IMG/VR virus record: IMGVR_UViG_3300045922_000134
Span: 1-25,541 of that record
Strand: one strand, 5' to 3'
DNA: 25,541 bases
Origin: a virus
In this document: positions 24,481 to 25,541 of the stretch, piece by piece
How positions within the stretch are numbered: the first letter of the stretch is position 1
Layout of the letters: every line of letters begins with the position of its first letter
Translations under genes and position numbers: made by a program
Notes under the pieces: generated by a model
The model's database searches: none
The model's input: only the letters and a program-made list of their open reading frames with translations
What the model was told of the DNA's origin: nothing

Positions 24481-24501
24481 ACATGAAGGAGGAATGAGAC
24501 G

Positions 24502-25116
24502 ATGCAATACAATATCGAATCCATGATCGAATCCGTCACCAGCGACGGACACATCATCCTGCGCCGCGACGGTGGGTCTCGGGATGAGATGCTGCTGCTG
24601 ATCGATGATGGCCGGGTGTCGCTCGACATCCGCGACTATTTTGACGGCGTGCCTGAAGCCGAATGGCACCGCCGGCGCTTGGCGCTCCCTGTCGCGAAAG
24701 GCGCTATGATCGTGGACCCCGACCGTCTGCGGGCCGTCTTGGAGCAGGCCCGCCCGCTGGTCGATCTGGTGGTTGCCGGCCACTCGGTCGAGTGGGACGG
24801 CTCAAATCGGGTCGGCAGGCTGACCGACGACGCCGACGAAGCGCTTTATGCGCTGGATGACCTTTTCGCGCGCGCGGATCTGTCTGACGAGGATCTGATG
24901 CTTTGGGCCGTCGAAGACTGGCTGGCAGGAACGCCACTGGCCGACCTGGGCCTTGACGCCGGATCCGACGACGAAGCCATCAGCGCCGCTGCTGCCGATC
25001 TGCGTCACACGGCGCGGACGGACGGAGTCATCCTGATGGACGACACGTCGCTTGAGGACGCCCTGCGCGAGAGGGTCGCAGAGGCCCAGGCAGAGGCAGA
25101 GGAGCAGACCGACTGA
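24502..25116 (+). CDS. Acidic hypothetical protein (204 aa)
   Basis: AGGAGG 9 nt before the ATG. A beta-rich N-terminus (SVTSDGHIILRRDG, EMLLLIDDGRVSLDIRDYFD) is followed by a helical centre (PDRLRAVLEQARPLVDLVVA), a DDADEALYALDDLFARADLS segment and acidic helices to the end (LRERVAEAQAEAEEQTD). Roughly 50 acidic residues against about 20 basic. No family recognised and no catalytic motif seen. The alternating helix pattern suggests a binding protein. Confidence 0.78.
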   Translation: MQYNIESMIESVTSDGHIILRRDGGSRDEMLLLIDDGRVSLDIRDYFDGVPEAEWHRRRLALPVAKGAMIVDPDRLRAVLEQARPLVDLVVAGHSVEWDGSNRVGRLTDDADEALYALDDLFARADLSDEDLMLWAVEDWLAGTPLADLGLDAGSDDEAISAAAADLRHTARTDGVILMDDTSLEDALRERVAEAQAEAEEQTD

Positions 25117-25168
25117 GCCGAGCCGCAAATTTGCAGCCCGCCCCGGCACTGATGAGGCAGGGCAGTTT

Positions 25169-25189
25169 GCCGCGCAGTTTGTGCGCGGC
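25169..25189 (+). promoter_or_regulatory. Intergenic hairpin, 8-bp stem
   Basis: GCCGCGCA and TGCGCGGC arms enclose a GTTTG loop, 7 nt before AGGAGG of the last gene. A separate 10-bp palindrome (GCAAATTTGC) lies at 25125-25134 in the same gap. Confidence 0.55.
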
Positions 25190-25209
25190 CAGTGAGAGGA
25201 GGTAACAGA

Positions 25210-25541
25210 ATGACCGACACCGAAGACCTCAGCAATGTCCCCGGGGCTTTCCACTGGAGGACCGACTGGGCCAGCTTTGGCCCAGACTTCGCTTCCCGCG
25301 AGGAGGCCGAGCGCTTCGACTACGTGGGCGAGATCATCCGGCTCGCCCAGGAAGCCGACCCCAACGACAGCGTGGGGATTTTCGGCCATCGCTGGCGCAT
25401 GTGCGAGGACGGCGTGACGCGCCGCTTGCCGCCCGCCACGATTGCCGAGGCGGTCGAGAACGCCCGTGTGGTGTTCAGGCACATCTGGCCGGAGCACGGC
25501 TTTCCTCTCTGCTACGAGGATGGCCGCCCATACGTGCGGCC
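25210..25541 (+). CDS. Partial hypothetical protein at the right edge (3' end outside the window)
   Basis: The ATG at 25210 with AGGAGG 7 nt upstream opens a frame that stays open for 110 codons to the window edge. It reads MTDTEDLSNVPGAFHWRTDW, then ASREEAERFDYVGEIIRLAQ, GIFGHRWRMCEDGVTRRLPP and AIAEAVENARVVF-like helices. An alpha/beta soluble protein with no recognised family. Its ribosome-binding site and upstream hairpin match the rest of the cluster. Confidence 0.7.
   Translation, partial: MTDTEDLSNVPGAFHWRTDWASFGPDFASREEAERFDYVGEIIRLAQEADPNDSVGIFGHRWRMCEDGVTRRLPPATIAEAVENARVVFRHIWPEHGFPLCYEDGRPYVR

Noticed and set aside
1-25541. tRNA genes, CRISPR arrays, insertion sequences, integrase or attachment sites
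   Set aside because: None was recognised on reading both strands. The repeats seen are too short or gene-internal to be CRISPR or mobile-element ends.

Overview
This window is a stretch of a GC-rich tailed-phage genome with podovirus-type (short-tailed, P22-like) morphogenesis genes. The family calls rest on protein motifs and gene order read by eye. The high GC content, G/C-ending codons and protein style suggest a host among the Alphaproteobacteria, but no gene proves it. No tRNA, CRISPR array, insertion sequence, integrase or lysogeny repressor was seen. A purely lytic phage, or a prophage fragment whose lysogeny genes lie outside, are both possible.

Leftward (minus-strand) late module, about 22.2 kb down to 1. 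In transcription order it encodes a possible 35-aa leader ORF, small terminase, large terminase, P22-like portal, an acidic coiled-coil scaffold candidate, two small unknowns, an N4-gp56-type HK97-fold major capsid protein, a possible decoration protein, a gp4-like head-completion adaptor, a membrane-anchored coiled-coil protein, a 79-aa unknown, a tail fibre with YadA-like repeats, a gp10-like tail/stabilisation protein, two small proteins (one perhaps GNAT-like), a protein ending in a self-cleaving S74 chaperone domain, an unknown virion-type protein, a 2014-aa polyvalent/ejection protein with a zincin HETIH motif, a GH24 lysozyme and the start of one further gene. Most neighbours overlap by a few bases or lie within about 10 bases, so this reads as one translationally coupled late operon. 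The only gap above 100 bases is upstream of the capsid gene, and it holds two potential hairpins.

Rightward (plus-strand) module, 22.3 kb to the right end. A likely sigma70 promoter, bracketed by 8-bp direct repeats, sits in the divergent region. It drives a 60-aa protein, a pentapeptide-repeat protein and at least five small, mostly very acidic proteins of unknown function. From the pentapeptide gene onward every gap carries a strong GC-rich hairpin followed by a perfect AGGAGG ribosome-binding site. Two of these hairpins are exact reverse complements of each other and flank one gene. This is the least explained part of the window and is probably an early or host-takeover region.

The most unusual single observation is a 48-codon ORF nested out of frame inside the low-complexity linker of the 2014-aa gene. 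It has its own near-ideal ribosome-binding site, and its codon third positions look more like real coding sequence than those of the host frame do.
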